From Lachnospiraceae bacterium (GTDB lineage: Bacteria; Bacillota; Clostridia; Lachnospirales; Lachnospiraceae): a stretch of 64,000 bases of DNA. Positions 7,228-15,039 of the stretch are shown in pieces. The stretch lies in the NCBI GenBank assembly GCA_014804795.1, contig JAAUZC010000012.1:131076-195075 (forward strand). Direction: 5' to 3'. Positions within the stretch are counted from its first letter, which is position 1, and each line of letters begins with the position of its first letter. The position numbers were made by a program, and so were the translations under genes. Below the pieces are notes generated by a model that had not been told where the DNA came from, searched no databases, and saw only the letters and a program-made list of their open reading frames with translations.

Positions 7228-7631
7228 TGGGAGAAGCAAGTATACCTGTAAAGAAGCAGGTAGAGAGTTCAGAAATACAGATTGGCTTCTGTAAGTTTTG
7301 TGGCCAGAGTTATCAGCTTGAGACAAGCGGTGTATGTGGTCAGGAGCAGCTTGATGAGTGGGCATCTGAAAAATGCGACTGTAGTGGGGCGAAAAAAGCA
7401 AAAGAGATGAAAATACAGGAGGTAAAGGCAGCGGGGAACATTGAAAAACTGTTCGGGAAGTATGACGCAGCGCAGGTATTGCTGGCAGCAGTCCATCCGG
7501 TTGCAATATGTGCCATAGATTCTGTAACAGTCAATATCGGGAATGGCGTGAAAGGAACGATCAAGCTGACAGGCAAAGGAAAGATACAGGTGAAGAAAAC
7601 AACAACGATGGAAGATATGATGGAAAACTGA
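7227..7631 (+). CDS. phage zinc-ribbon-like protein (134 aa)
   Basis: Start ATG shares a base with the preceding TAA (TAATG), so translation is coupled. Residues 22-52 carry CKFCGQ and a later CDC pair, a likely zinc ribbon. The C-terminal half is predicted beta-rich (VTVNIGNGVKGTIKLTGKGK). Function is unknown; it is part of the early operon. Confidence 0.7.
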   Translation: MGEASIPVKKQVESSEIQIGFCKFCGQSYQLETSGVCGQEQLDEWASEKCDCSGAKKAKEMKIQEVKAAGNIEKLFGKYDAAQVLLAAVHPVAICAIDSVTVNIGNGVKGTIKLTGKGKIQVKKTTTMEDMMEN

Positions 7632-7632
7632 C

Positions 7633-8010
7633 ATGAAGAGTATCATGCACAAAAAAGACGGTACCTGTTATCTCTGCATGATGCTCCACTCTGATTATTC
7701 ATTAAAACAGACTCAGGAGCATCATGCACTGCACGGAGCGGGCAGGCGGAAGCTGTCAGAAAGATATGGTCTGAAAGTGCATCTGTGCTTCCGCCACCAT
7801 ACAGTAGACGGCGGGCCGGAGGCGGTACATAGGAATGCCGAAACAGACCTGTCAGTCAAAAAGGAAGCGCAAAAAGCTTTTGAAAAGAGATGGCCACAGC
7901 TAAACTTCCGGGAAATATTCGGGAAGAATTATCTGGAAGAGGATGACAGATGGCAGCAGGCATCAGGGGAAGCAGAAACAGAGCTGGGATTTAGGTTTAT
8001 AGAGGAATGA
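7633..8010 (+). CDS. phage HNH/treble-clef-like zinc protein (125 aa)
   Basis: The visible ligand pattern is CYLC (residues 12-15), then EHHALHG, and VHLCFRHHT, resembling the treble-clef zinc fold of HNH nucleases and NinG/DUF968-type recombination proteins. A complete HNH catalytic set cannot be assigned with confidence. It starts two bases after the previous stop. A recombination or nuclease role is inferred from the fold pattern only. Confidence 0.65.
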   Translation: MKSIMHKKDGTCYLCMMLHSDYSLKQTQEHHALHGAGRRKLSERYGLKVHLCFRHHTVDGGPEAVHRNAETDLSVKKEAQKAFEKRWPQLNFREIFGKNYLEEDDRWQQASGEAETELGFRFIEE

Positions 8011-8039
8011 AAGAAAAGCAAATTTAAGGAGGGGTGAGG

Positions 8040-8210
8040 GTGATTTTATATGTCCAGGATAACAAGGCAGTATGCCCATCCTGTAGCGGGATGGTAACGG
8101 CAAGACAGAACTTCTACTTCTGCTCGGATTGTGGATCTGCCTATATCGGTATTGGGCATGGCAGGGTTGAGGGAGAGGTCATAGTTGAGACGGTAGGAAA
8201 GGAAAAATAA
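8040..8210 (+). CDS. small zinc-ribbon protein (56 aa)
   Basis: GTG start at 8040 with AAGGAGGGG six bases upstream. The 56-residue product contains CPSCSG and CSDCGS pairs spaced about 15 residues apart, a classic two-knuckle zinc ribbon, followed by a short beta tail. It lies between the HNH-like gene and the cytosine methyltransferase. Such ribbons often mediate nucleic-acid or protein contacts; the partner is unknown. Confidence 0.7.
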   Translation: MILYVQDNKAVCPSCSGMVTARQNFYFCSDCGSAYIGIGHGRVEGEVIVETVGKEK

Positions 8211-8270
8211 ATAAACGAAAGGAGCCAGCCTCCGGCCGGGGCAACGTGATCACAGGCTTCTTGAAAAAAT

Positions 8271-9896
8271 ATGGTGGAAAATAATTTGATCATAGACGCA
8301 TTCGCCGGCGGGGGCGGTGCAAGCGTAGGGATAGAAATGGCACTTGGGAGATCTGTAGATATCGCAGTCAATCACGATCCGGAAGCAATCAGGATGCATA
8401 CGGTCAATCATCCGAATACCATCCATCTGACAGAAGATATCTTCCAGGTTGACCTGCAGAAATACGTAAAAGGGCGGAATGTAGCGCTGATGTGGGCAAG
8501 CCCGGACTGTACGAGCCACAGTAAAGCGAAAGGCGGAAAGCCCAGAAAGCACGGCCTGCGCATTCTTCCTTGGGCGGTATATAAACACGCAAAAGCAATT
8601 CTGCCTGATGTGATTATCATGGAGAATGTAGAAGAGATTCAGCAGTGGGGGCCGTTGGATGCAGAAGGACATCCCATACCGGAAAGAAAAGGAGAAGATT
8701 ATAAGAAATTTATCACGGCTATGAAATCGCTGGGATATGTATTTGACAGCCGGGAACTGGTGGCAGCAGACTATGGAGCACCTACCACACGGAAACGCTG
8801 GTATGCGATATTTAGAAGAGATGGAAAGGATATCGTCTGGCCGGAGCCGACACACAGCAAAGGCGGCATGAACGGCCTGAGGCCGTGGGAACCGATCTAT
8901 AAATACCTGGATTTATGGGATATTGGTAAATCAATATTTGGGAGGAAAAAGCCATTGGCAGATAATACGATGAACAGGATAGCAAGGGGGTTGGAGAAGT
9001 TTGTATTTAACTGCCCGGAGCCGTTCATCGTACAGGTAAACCATGGCGGTGAGGGTTTTCGCGGGCAGAGTATTCATGAACCGATGCCGACAATCACTCA
9101 GAAGCATGGTTTTGGAATCGTTACACCTGTTATGGTGCCATATATGATGAGGAATAACACAGGAGCGCCAGGAAGTGACGTCAAGGAACCGATGCTGACT
9201 ATCACAACAGGCGGACATCATGGGATAGTTTCTCCATTGCTGATCCAGTATCATTCAGAAACTACAAAGAGTGAAGTAAGAGGGCAGAAGGTTACAGATC
9301 CCGTCAAGACAATAGACACCAGTAACCGCTATGGGTTGGTAATGTCTTTTCTGACAAAATTTTATAAGAGCGGATGCGGGCAGTCACAGATGGAGCCGAT
9401 ACATACGATCACCACATCACCTGGGCACTTTGGAAAGGTATCCGTCCTGGCTGCAGACTGGGAGGAATTACAGAATGCAGGGATCGATGAAGAAACGGCA
9501 CAGAAATGTACCTGGGTAAGCCAGTTTATCATGGAATACTATGGGTGCGGCACCGGGCAGAGCCTGAAAAAACCGCTGCATACCATAGTGACAAAGGACA
9601 GGTTTGCGCTGATCACGGTTCTGGGGAATGAATATGTGATACTGGACATCTTCCTGAGGATGCTGAAACCTGAAGAATTAAAACTTGGGCAGGGCTTTCC
9701 GGAAGATTACATCATAGACAGGGATATTAACTACAGACCCTATCCGGTGAAAGAGCAGGTGGCCAGAATCGGGAACAGTGTAGTACCTATCATGGCACAG
9801 AAACTGGTAGAGGCTAACTGCGGATATTTGAAGATAGGAAACAGGCCGCCGTCACTCAGGCTTGATATGAGTGAACCGCAGATTAAGTTTGCATGA
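8271..9896 (+). CDS. DNA (cytosine-5-)-methyltransferase
   Basis: 541 residues. Motif I is DAFAGGGGAS (residues 9-18); the catalytic loop is ASPDCTSHSKAKGG with Cys80 as nucleophile; motif VI is MENVEE (117-122); motif VIII is TTRKRWYAI; and motif X-like text is at the end (RIGNSVVPIMAQ). Between motifs VIII and X, about residues 250-455, five degenerate units of G-x-S-x-x-EP-x-x-TIT-x-x-x-G-x-V replace an ordinary target-recognition domain. No restriction enzyme gene is adjacent, so it is probably an orphan phage enzyme that modifies phage DNA against host restriction. The start is uncertain, since no strong ribosome site precedes ATG 8271. Confidence 0.88.
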   Translation: MVENNLIIDAFAGGGGASVGIEMALGRSVDIAVNHDPEAIRMHTVNHPNTIHLTEDIFQVDLQKYVKGRNVALMWASPDCTSHSKAKGGKPRKHGLRILPWAVYKHAKAILPDVIIMENVEEIQQWGPLDAEGHPIPERKGEDYKKFITAMKSLGYVFDSRELVAADYGAPTTRKRWYAIFRRDGKDIVWPEPTHSKGGMNGLRPWEPIYKYLDLWDIGKSIFGRKKPLADNTMNRIARGLEKFVFNCPEPFIVQVNHGGEGFRGQSIHEPMPTITQKHGFGIVTPVMVPYMMRNNTGAPGSDVKEPMLTITTGGHHGIVSPLLIQYHSETTKSEVRGQKVTDPVKTIDTSNRYGLVMSFLTKFYKSGCGQSQMEPIHTITTSPGHFGKVSVLAADWEELQNAGIDEETAQKCTWVSQFIMEYYGCGTGQSLKKPLHTIVTKDRFALITVLGNEYVILDIFLRMLKPEELKLGQGFPEDYIIDRDINYRPYPVKEQVARIGNSVVPIMAQKLVEANCGYLKIGNRPPSLRLDMSEPQIKFA

Positions 9897-9940
9897 GGCA
9901 GTTGAGGAAAGAAAGGCAGCTTTTGTTGAAGGGATAAGAA

Positions 9941-10522
9941 ATGATAGCAGACGGATTTTATAATATGGACTGTTTTGACGGTTTTGAGCTGATAGATGAT
10001 AAATCTGTAGACATAATCCTTTGTGACCTGCCATATGGAACGACAAAATGTAAATGGGACATATGTCTTCCGTTTGCCCCCCTATGGCAGCAGTATGAAC
10101 GGATCATAAAAGACAACGGGGCGATAGTTTTGTTTTCGGCACAGCCTTTTACAACGGATTTAATAAACAGTAACCGAAAACTGTTCAGGTATGAAATAAT
10201 CTGGGAAAAGACGCTGCCTACGAATTTCCTGAACAAAAGCATCCAGCCGTTAAGGGCACATGAGAATATATGCGTCTTTTATAAAAAACAGCCTACATAT
10301 CATCCCCAGATGCGGTCAGTCAACAGGGATGATATCGGAAGAGTAAGGACAAACGGGGGAAAGGCCCAGCAATATAATGAGTTCCGCAAAGAGGACTGGA
10401 GCTATGTGGAAACGGGGCTTAGATACCCGACGGATGTCATCCATTATTCAAACTCAAACAAAATGGCAGCAGGCATAATCAAAAATAAAATTTCTCAGGG
10501 GGGTGTTTCTGATAGAAATTAA
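9941..10522 (+). pseudogene. truncated DNA adenine methyltransferase
   Basis: 193 residues of a beta-class N6-adenine methyltransferase. Motif IV is present (CDLPYGTT, Asp29-Tyr32), as are the following helices and the conserved VIHYSNSNK segment. In full-length relatives this is followed by an HPTQKP motif and the AdoMet-binding motif I (FxGxG). Both are absent: the protein diverges after about residue 173 and stops 20 residues later, overlapping the next gene. Without motif I it should not bind cofactor normally, so it is called as broken, although expression from AAGGGATAAGAA is possible. Confidence 0.7.
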
Positions 10523-10925
10523 GATTACAAAAAATCTTTTAAATAATTATTTAAAATATAAAAGGGAAATACCATTCCTGCAATCGGAACTGGATGAGAT
10601 GGAAGTATCAGATTCAGGACTTGGCAACAGCGTCATACTGGATTATCGCAAGGGTTACCCTCAGCCTCAGAGTGTGGTCGGTTTTGACTGGAAACGGTAT
10701 GAAGACAGGAAAAGTGTTTTGGAACGTAGAAAAGCACAGGTGGAAGCGGTAGAGCATTGGATTGAATGCATTGAGGACGGACAAACACGCTGCGTCTTCC
10801 GTATGCGCTACATAACCGGTATGAGCTGGGTGAAGATTGCTGAAAAGACTGGATATGGGAGCAAAGAGGATTATGTACGGGTGGTGATTAGAGATCAATA
10901 TCTAAAAAAATGTGGTATAAAGTGA
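10503..10925 (+). CDS. sigma-70 region 4-like phage late regulator
   Basis: 140 residues, GTG start at 10503. The C-terminal 45 residues form a sigma region 4-type helix-turn-helix (FRMRYITGMSWVKIAEKTGY, then DYVRVVIRDQYL), and the N-terminal part is helical and charged. It resembles ArpU/RinA-type activators of phage late genes. It overlaps the truncated methyltransferase and lies just before a weak-(-35) promoter with a repeated TTCGTTTT motif, its likely target. Confidence 0.75.
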   Translation: MFLIEIKITKNLLNNYLKYKREIPFLQSELDEMEVSDSGLGNSVILDYRKGYPQPQSVVGFDWKRYEDRKSVLERRKAQVEAVEHWIECIEDGQTRCVFRMRYITGMSWVKIAEKTGYGSKEDYVRVVIRDQYLKKCGIK

Positions 10926-10931
10926 AAAAAG

Positions 10932-10962
10932 TTCGTTTTTTTCGGAAATTTCGTTTTATAAT
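10932..10962 (+). promoter_or_regulatory. candidate phage late promoter
   Basis: A consensus -10 TATAAT (10957-10962) has no consensus -35. Instead TTCGTTTT occurs twice, at 10932-10939 and 10950-10957, 18 bases apart. This is the pattern expected of an activator-dependent late promoter directly behind its regulator gene. The transcript would begin at or just before the stem-loop at 10970. Confidence 0.65.
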
Positions 10963-10969
10963 AGAATTG

Positions 10970-10986
10970 GCTCCACAGGTAGGAGC
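10970..10986 (+). repeat. 5' stem-loop of late transcript
   Basis: GCTCC (10970-10974) and GGAGC (10982-10986) around a seven-base loop, seven bases after the -10 box. Position and stem sequence resemble the leader stem-loops at 116-141 and 607-632 (GGCTC/GAGCC), giving three phage promoters with a hairpin at the 5' end. Confidence 0.6.
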
Positions 10987-11024
10987 GGATCGGTCTCTAA
11001 AAGACATCATATCTCCCCAAACAT

Positions 11025-11060
11025 AAAAAATACCTTGTCTTGGTGGCTTGGTATTTTTTT
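11025..11060 (+). terminator. intrinsic terminator upstream of moron gene
   Basis: AAAAAATACC (11025-11034) pairs with GGTATTTTTT (11050-11059), followed by T. If the late promoter at 10957 is used, this element would have to be read through or antiterminated for late expression. Confidence 0.7.
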
Positions 11061-11074
11061 GTCAGATTTTAGTG

Positions 11075-11080
11075 TATAAT
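11075..11080 (+). promoter_or_regulatory. weak promoter candidate for moron gene
   Basis: A consensus -10 TATAAT lies 30 bases before the ATG at 11111, right after a terminator. No good -35 is visible. It would let the membrane-protein gene be expressed separately from the late operon. Confidence 0.4.
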
Positions 11081-11110
11081 GAAGAAAAATGTATTTGTGG
11101 GGGAAAATGT

Positions 11111-11431
11111 ATGAATCTAAAGTTACAAAATTATGACGACATCATTTGTGAATTATGTGGAATAAAGATGACTAAAGAGGAGCTTTTGTTCGATTTGCGA
11201 AAGAAATTGGCTGAAACTAAGAATTTGAAAGAAATTTTGTTGGCAATGATTCTGCCAATACAAATATTTTCGTGGTCGCTGACAATAGCAAATGGTGAGG
11301 ATTTGCTATTTTATATAATAATGGGTGCATCAGTGGTTATGGCTTATTTATGCATAAGATTATTCAATTATCGTATATTCAATTTAGAGATAAAGATTGA
11401 TTTTATTGAAAGTGCCGAGGAAATCAAATAA
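11111..11431 (+). CDS. two-TM membrane protein, probable phage moron
   Basis: 106 residues from ATG 11111 (GTGGGGGAAA upstream). The N-terminus has a CELC pair (ICELCGIKMTKEELL), then a coiled helix, then two membrane spans (roughly residues 42-60 and 65-83) and a charged tail. The gene is flanked by a terminator and promoter-like sequence upstream and by a short AAGAT/ATCTT hairpin with T-run (11439-11455) downstream. It is A+T-richer than its neighbours. These are hallmarks of a moron expressed in the lysogen; superinfection exclusion or host defence is possible, but no family is recognised. Confidence 0.65.
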   Translation: MNLKLQNYDDIICELCGIKMTKEELLFDLRKKLAETKNLKEILLAMILPIQIFSWSLTIANGEDLLFYIIMGASVVMAYLCIRLFNYRIFNLEIKIDFIESAEEIK

Positions 11432-11534
11432 AAAAATTAAGATATAATCTTTTTTGGAAAATAAGCGATTAAGAGCCAGTCCGCAGGGGCTAATTTTTCT
11501 GCATTCCAAAACAAACAAATAAGAGGTGGTGATC

Positions 11535-12203
11535 GTGCCAAGGAAACCAGATAAGCGAATAGAGCAAGCACAGGTGTTGTATCTGAAAGGCTTGAAATTA
11601 GTGGATATTTCTAAGCAGCTTGACCTGCCTGAGGGAACAATTCGCTGTTGGAAGAATAGATATAAATGGAATGCAACGTTGCAAAAAAATAAATGCAACG
11701 TTGCAAAAAATAAAGGTGCTCCATCTGGAAACAAAAACGCTTCCGGCCACGGCGCACCAGAGAAAAACAGCAATGCTGAAAAACATGGTCTTTTTCGGAA
11801 ATATCTTCCGGAAGAGACCTTTTCTATTATTGATGAAATGAAAGATAAATCACCCCTTGATTTGATCTGGGACGCGATACAGATCCAGTATGCGGCGATT
11901 ATCCGGTCGCAGCAGATTATGTATGTGAAAGATAGAGAAGATAAAACAGTTGAAAAGGTGGAACAGAGAACGGGCAATATTATCGGGGAAACATGGGAAG
12001 TCCAGCAGGCGTGGGATAAGCAGGCCAGCTTCTTAAAAGCACAGAGCACAGCAATCACTTCCCTTAAAAATCTGGTGAAAGATTATCTGGAACTGGAAGG
12101 TGCTTCGAAATCAGATGCCAAAGAACAAGCAAAGGACTGGAAAACAGCGATTATCGAGATAGCAAAAAGGAGAAAAGAAAAAATGAATGGAAGACCTGAT
12201 TAA
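11535..12203 (+). CDS. terS: terminase small subunit
   Basis: 222 residues. GTG 11535 is chosen over earlier GTGs because AGGTGGTGATC precedes it at correct spacing. The N-terminal helix-turn-helix (KLVDISKQLDLPEGTIRCWK) fits the PBSX/SPP1-type small terminase, followed by a basic linker with an APSGNKNASGHGAP segment typical of the family and a helical oligomerisation part. It recognises the phage packaging site and loads the large subunit. Two palindromes at 11672-11705 lie within the gene. Its end overlaps terL. Confidence 0.85.
   Translation: MPRKPDKRIEQAQVLYLKGLKLVDISKQLDLPEGTIRCWKNRYKWNATLQKNKCNVAKNKGAPSGNKNASGHGAPEKNSNAEKHGLFRKYLPEETFSIIDEMKDKSPLDLIWDAIQIQYAAIIRSQQIMYVKDREDKTVEKVEQRTGNIIGETWEVQQAWDKQASFLKAQSTAITSLKNLVKDYLELEGASKSDAKEQAKDWKTAIIEIAKRRKEKMNGRPD
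11672..11705. repeat. two copies of palindrome TGCAACGTTGCA in terS
   Basis: The 12-base palindrome TGCAACGTTGCA occurs at 11672-11683 and 11694-11705, 22 bases apart (about two helical turns), each followed by an A-run. The copies are in different reading frames, so the repeat is not explained by peptide repetition. Phage pac sites often lie in or beside terS, making this a candidate TerS-binding site. Confidence 0.7.
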
Positions 12204-13578
12204 AGTTTTAGAAATATATTATGATGATCCGGCTGCTTTTCTGGAAGACATGCTTGATATGAATTGTGATGACTGGCAGGGTGAGGTGGCAGCAGATATC
12301 GCGCAATATCCGAAAGTTGCAGTAAAGTCCGGCCAAGGCGTTGGTAAAACAGCGTTGGAAGCCGGACTTATTATATGGTTTCTTGTCTGCAGGCCATATT
12401 CAAAGGTAGTTGCCACGGCGCCCACCATGCAGCAGCTCTATGATGTACTATGGGCTGAAATTTCAAAATGGCTGGATTCCTCCAAAGTAAGTAATCTGCT
12501 TACATGGACAAAGACAAAAGTATATATGAATGGTGATTCAGAGCGGTGGTTTGCTACTGCTAAGACCGCAACAAAACCTGAAAGCATGCAGGGCTTCCAT
12601 GAGGATCATATGTTGATAGTAGTGGATGAAGCATCCGGTGTTACGGATCCCATTATGGAAACACTGCTCGGCACACTGTCAGGTGATGATAATAAGCTAC
12701 TCCTGATGGGAAACCCAAACCGGATAGAAGGTGTATTTTATGATGCCTTTAACAAAGACAGGGACAAATACAGGACACATACAGTAAGCAGCCGGAACAG
12801 CAAGCGTACATCCAAGGACAATATAGCAATGTTGGAATCCAAGTATGGAAAGGATTCTGATGTATGCCGGGTGCGCATTGACGGCCAGTTCCCAAAAGGT
12901 GCATTGGATTCTTTCATATCCCTTGAAACAGTAGAACTGGCATGCTCTAAAGAAAATCATGTCCGGCAGTCTGATATAGAATATGCAAAAATCTTGCATA
13001 TTGGTGTGGATGTGGCGAGGTTTGGCGATGATAAAACGGTCATCACGCCGCGGATCAGCGCAAAGGTATATGAATTCAGGAAATACAGTAAAAAAGACAC
13101 AATGGAGACAGCAGGAAACGTGATAAGGTGCTGCAAAGACTACATGAAGCGTTTTCCCCACATAAAGAAGTGTCTCATAAAAGTGGATGATTCCGGTGTG
13201 GGCGGCGGGGTAACAGACCGGCTGAGAGAGGTGATCAGGGAAGAAAAGCTTCCCTATATGGTAATCCCTGTAAATAATGGTGAATCTGCATCTGATGGAT
13301 ATTATTTCAATCTGGGATCCCAGATATGGGGGAACATTAAGGAATTACTGGAGAATAATTTTTCAAATAATCTGCAGGGGAAAAATGATGTTCAAATTGA
13401 ACTTCCAAAAGATGAGGAAATGATAAAACAGCTGAGTGTGCGAAAATACCATATAACATCCAAAGGAAAAATACAGCTTGAATCAAAAGAAGAGATGAAA
13501 AAACGGGGACTGGGCTCACCGGATACCGCGGATTCTCTTTCTCTTGCACTGTATGAGCCAAATACATGGTTATATTAG
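12187..13578 (+). CDS. terL: terminase large subunit
   Basis: 463 residues. The ATPase has Walker A SGQGVGKT (48-55) and Walker B LIVVDEAS (142-149). The C-terminal RNase H-fold nuclease has acidic strands GVDVARFGDDKT and VDDSGVGGG and the late SPDTADSLSLAL motif. It cuts and translocates phage DNA into the prohead. Its start overlaps the end of terS, and the portal follows directly. The length is typical. Confidence 0.93.
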   Translation: MEDLIKVLEIYYDDPAAFLEDMLDMNCDDWQGEVAADIAQYPKVAVKSGQGVGKTALEAGLIIWFLVCRPYSKVVATAPTMQQLYDVLWAEISKWLDSSKVSNLLTWTKTKVYMNGDSERWFATAKTATKPESMQGFHEDHMLIVVDEASGVTDPIMETLLGTLSGDDNKLLLMGNPNRIEGVFYDAFNKDRDKYRTHTVSSRNSKRTSKDNIAMLESKYGKDSDVCRVRIDGQFPKGALDSFISLETVELACSKENHVRQSDIEYAKILHIGVDVARFGDDKTVITPRISAKVYEFRKYSKKDTMETAGNVIRCCKDYMKRFPHIKKCLIKVDDSGVGGGVTDRLREVIREEKLPYMVIPVNNGESASDGYYFNLGSQIWGNIKELLENNFSNNLQGKNDVQIELPKDEEMIKQLSVRKYHITSKGKIQLESKEEMKKRGLGSPDTADSLSLALYEPNTWLY

Positions 13579-13590
13579 TGAGGATTTGAT

Positions 13591-15039
13591 ATGTTAAAAC
13601 CAAGTGAGATTAAACATTTTATAGATGAAGATAATGCGTCTGAAAAAAAACGTAAAGCAAAACAGGGCATGAAATATTATGAGGGAGAACATAAAATCAT
13701 GGGATCCCGAATATTTTATGTGGATGCCGATGGAAATTTGAAAGAAGATACAATGCGGAGCAATGTAAAGATATCCCATCCCTTTTTCACAGAACTGGTA
13801 GACCAGGAAGTACAGTATATGCTTTCCGGAGAAGGGAACTTTATCAAATCTGATGATCCGGATTTGCAGAACCTGATGGACATTTATTTTGATGACAGTT
13901 TCTGGTCAGAGGTATATGAAACGCTCACAGGGTGTGTTTCAAAAGGATTCGATTATATGTATGCTTATTATACGTCTGATGAGAGGATAGGATTTCAACA
14001 TGCGGATTCCATGGGTGTCATTGAAGTTCCGGCGAAAGATGCGGATGATGATGAAGAACACGTGATTTATTGGTACATAGACCGTATTGAGAAGGGAAAG
14101 AGGGTAGTTAAACGGATTCAGGTGTGGGATAAGAAAGAGACATATTATTATGTTCAGATTAATGATGGGCGGATTGTTGAGGATAAACAGGAACCACTGA
14201 ACCCGAGACCACATATAGTGACTGAGAATGAAAAAGGGGAGAAGTTTAGTTCTTCCTTTAATTTTATCCCGTTTTTCCGGCTGGATAACGGGTCAAAGCA
14301 GTTTAGCGGCCTGAAACCAATCAAAAATCTGATTGATGATTATGACCTGATGGCATGCAGCCTATCCAATAATTTGCAGGACTTTACGGATGCAATCTAT
14401 GTAGTGTCAGGTTTTCAGGGTGAAAATCTTGATGAACTGATGCATAACATTAAAACCAAGAAACATATCGGGACTTCACCGGATGGAAAACTGGATATCA
14501 AAACGGTAGACATTCCACATGAAGCGCGGAGAGTAAAGCTGGAACTGGATGAAAAGAATATCTACAGATTTGGCATGGGCTTTAATTCTGCACAGATCGG
14601 AGATGGGAATATCACCAATATAGTGATAAAGAGCCGGTATGCACTGCTGGATCTGAAATGTAATAAACTGGAGATACGCCTGAAAGAATTCCTGAAAAAG
14701 ATAATAAAAGTGGTCCTGGATGAGATCAATACCAAAAACAGTACAGAGTATCAGATGAAAGATGTGTGGTTTGATTTTCAGAGAGAGGTTATCACTAACG
14801 CACAGGATAATGCGCAGATAGAACTTTTAGATGCGCAAAAGCAGGGGCAGCAGATCAACAATATACTGGCAGCGGCCAATATGCTTGATGATGAGACGGT
14901 CATTAAGGCTATCTGCTCCATTTTGGATATTGATTATGAGAAAATAAAGGATAAGTTGGCAGCAGGGGAAGACGATATCGAGTCAGTTCAAAAGGTACTG
15001 AAAGGAATAGTCCCTGATGATGAAGGCGGTGCAGGATAA
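13591..15039 (+). CDS. portal protein, SPP1 gp6-like
   Basis: 482 residues. The N-terminus (KQGMKYYEGEHKIM) and the central LMACSLSNNLQDFTDAIYVVSG and KLDIKTVDIP segments match the SPP1-type portal family, which forms the 12-subunit DNA channel at one capsid vertex. The C-terminal third is a long helix (residues about 370-460). It lies between terL and the MuF gene, which starts at its last base, as in SPP1-like phages. Confidence 0.9.
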   Translation: MLKPSEIKHFIDEDNASEKKRKAKQGMKYYEGEHKIMGSRIFYVDADGNLKEDTMRSNVKISHPFFTELVDQEVQYMLSGEGNFIKSDDPDLQNLMDIYFDDSFWSEVYETLTGCVSKGFDYMYAYYTSDERIGFQHADSMGVIEVPAKDADDDEEHVIYWYIDRIEKGKRVVKRIQVWDKKETYYYVQINDGRIVEDKQEPLNPRPHIVTENEKGEKFSSSFNFIPFFRLDNGSKQFSGLKPIKNLIDDYDLMACSLSNNLQDFTDAIYVVSGFQGENLDELMHNIKTKKHIGTSPDGKLDIKTVDIPHEARRVKLELDEKNIYRFGMGFNSAQIGDGNITNIVIKSRYALLDLKCNKLEIRLKEFLKKIIKVVLDEINTKNSTEYQMKDVWFDFQREVITNAQDNAQIELLDAQKQGQQINNILAAANMLDDETVIKAICSILDIDYEKIKDKLAAGEDDIESVQKVLKGIVPDDEGGAG

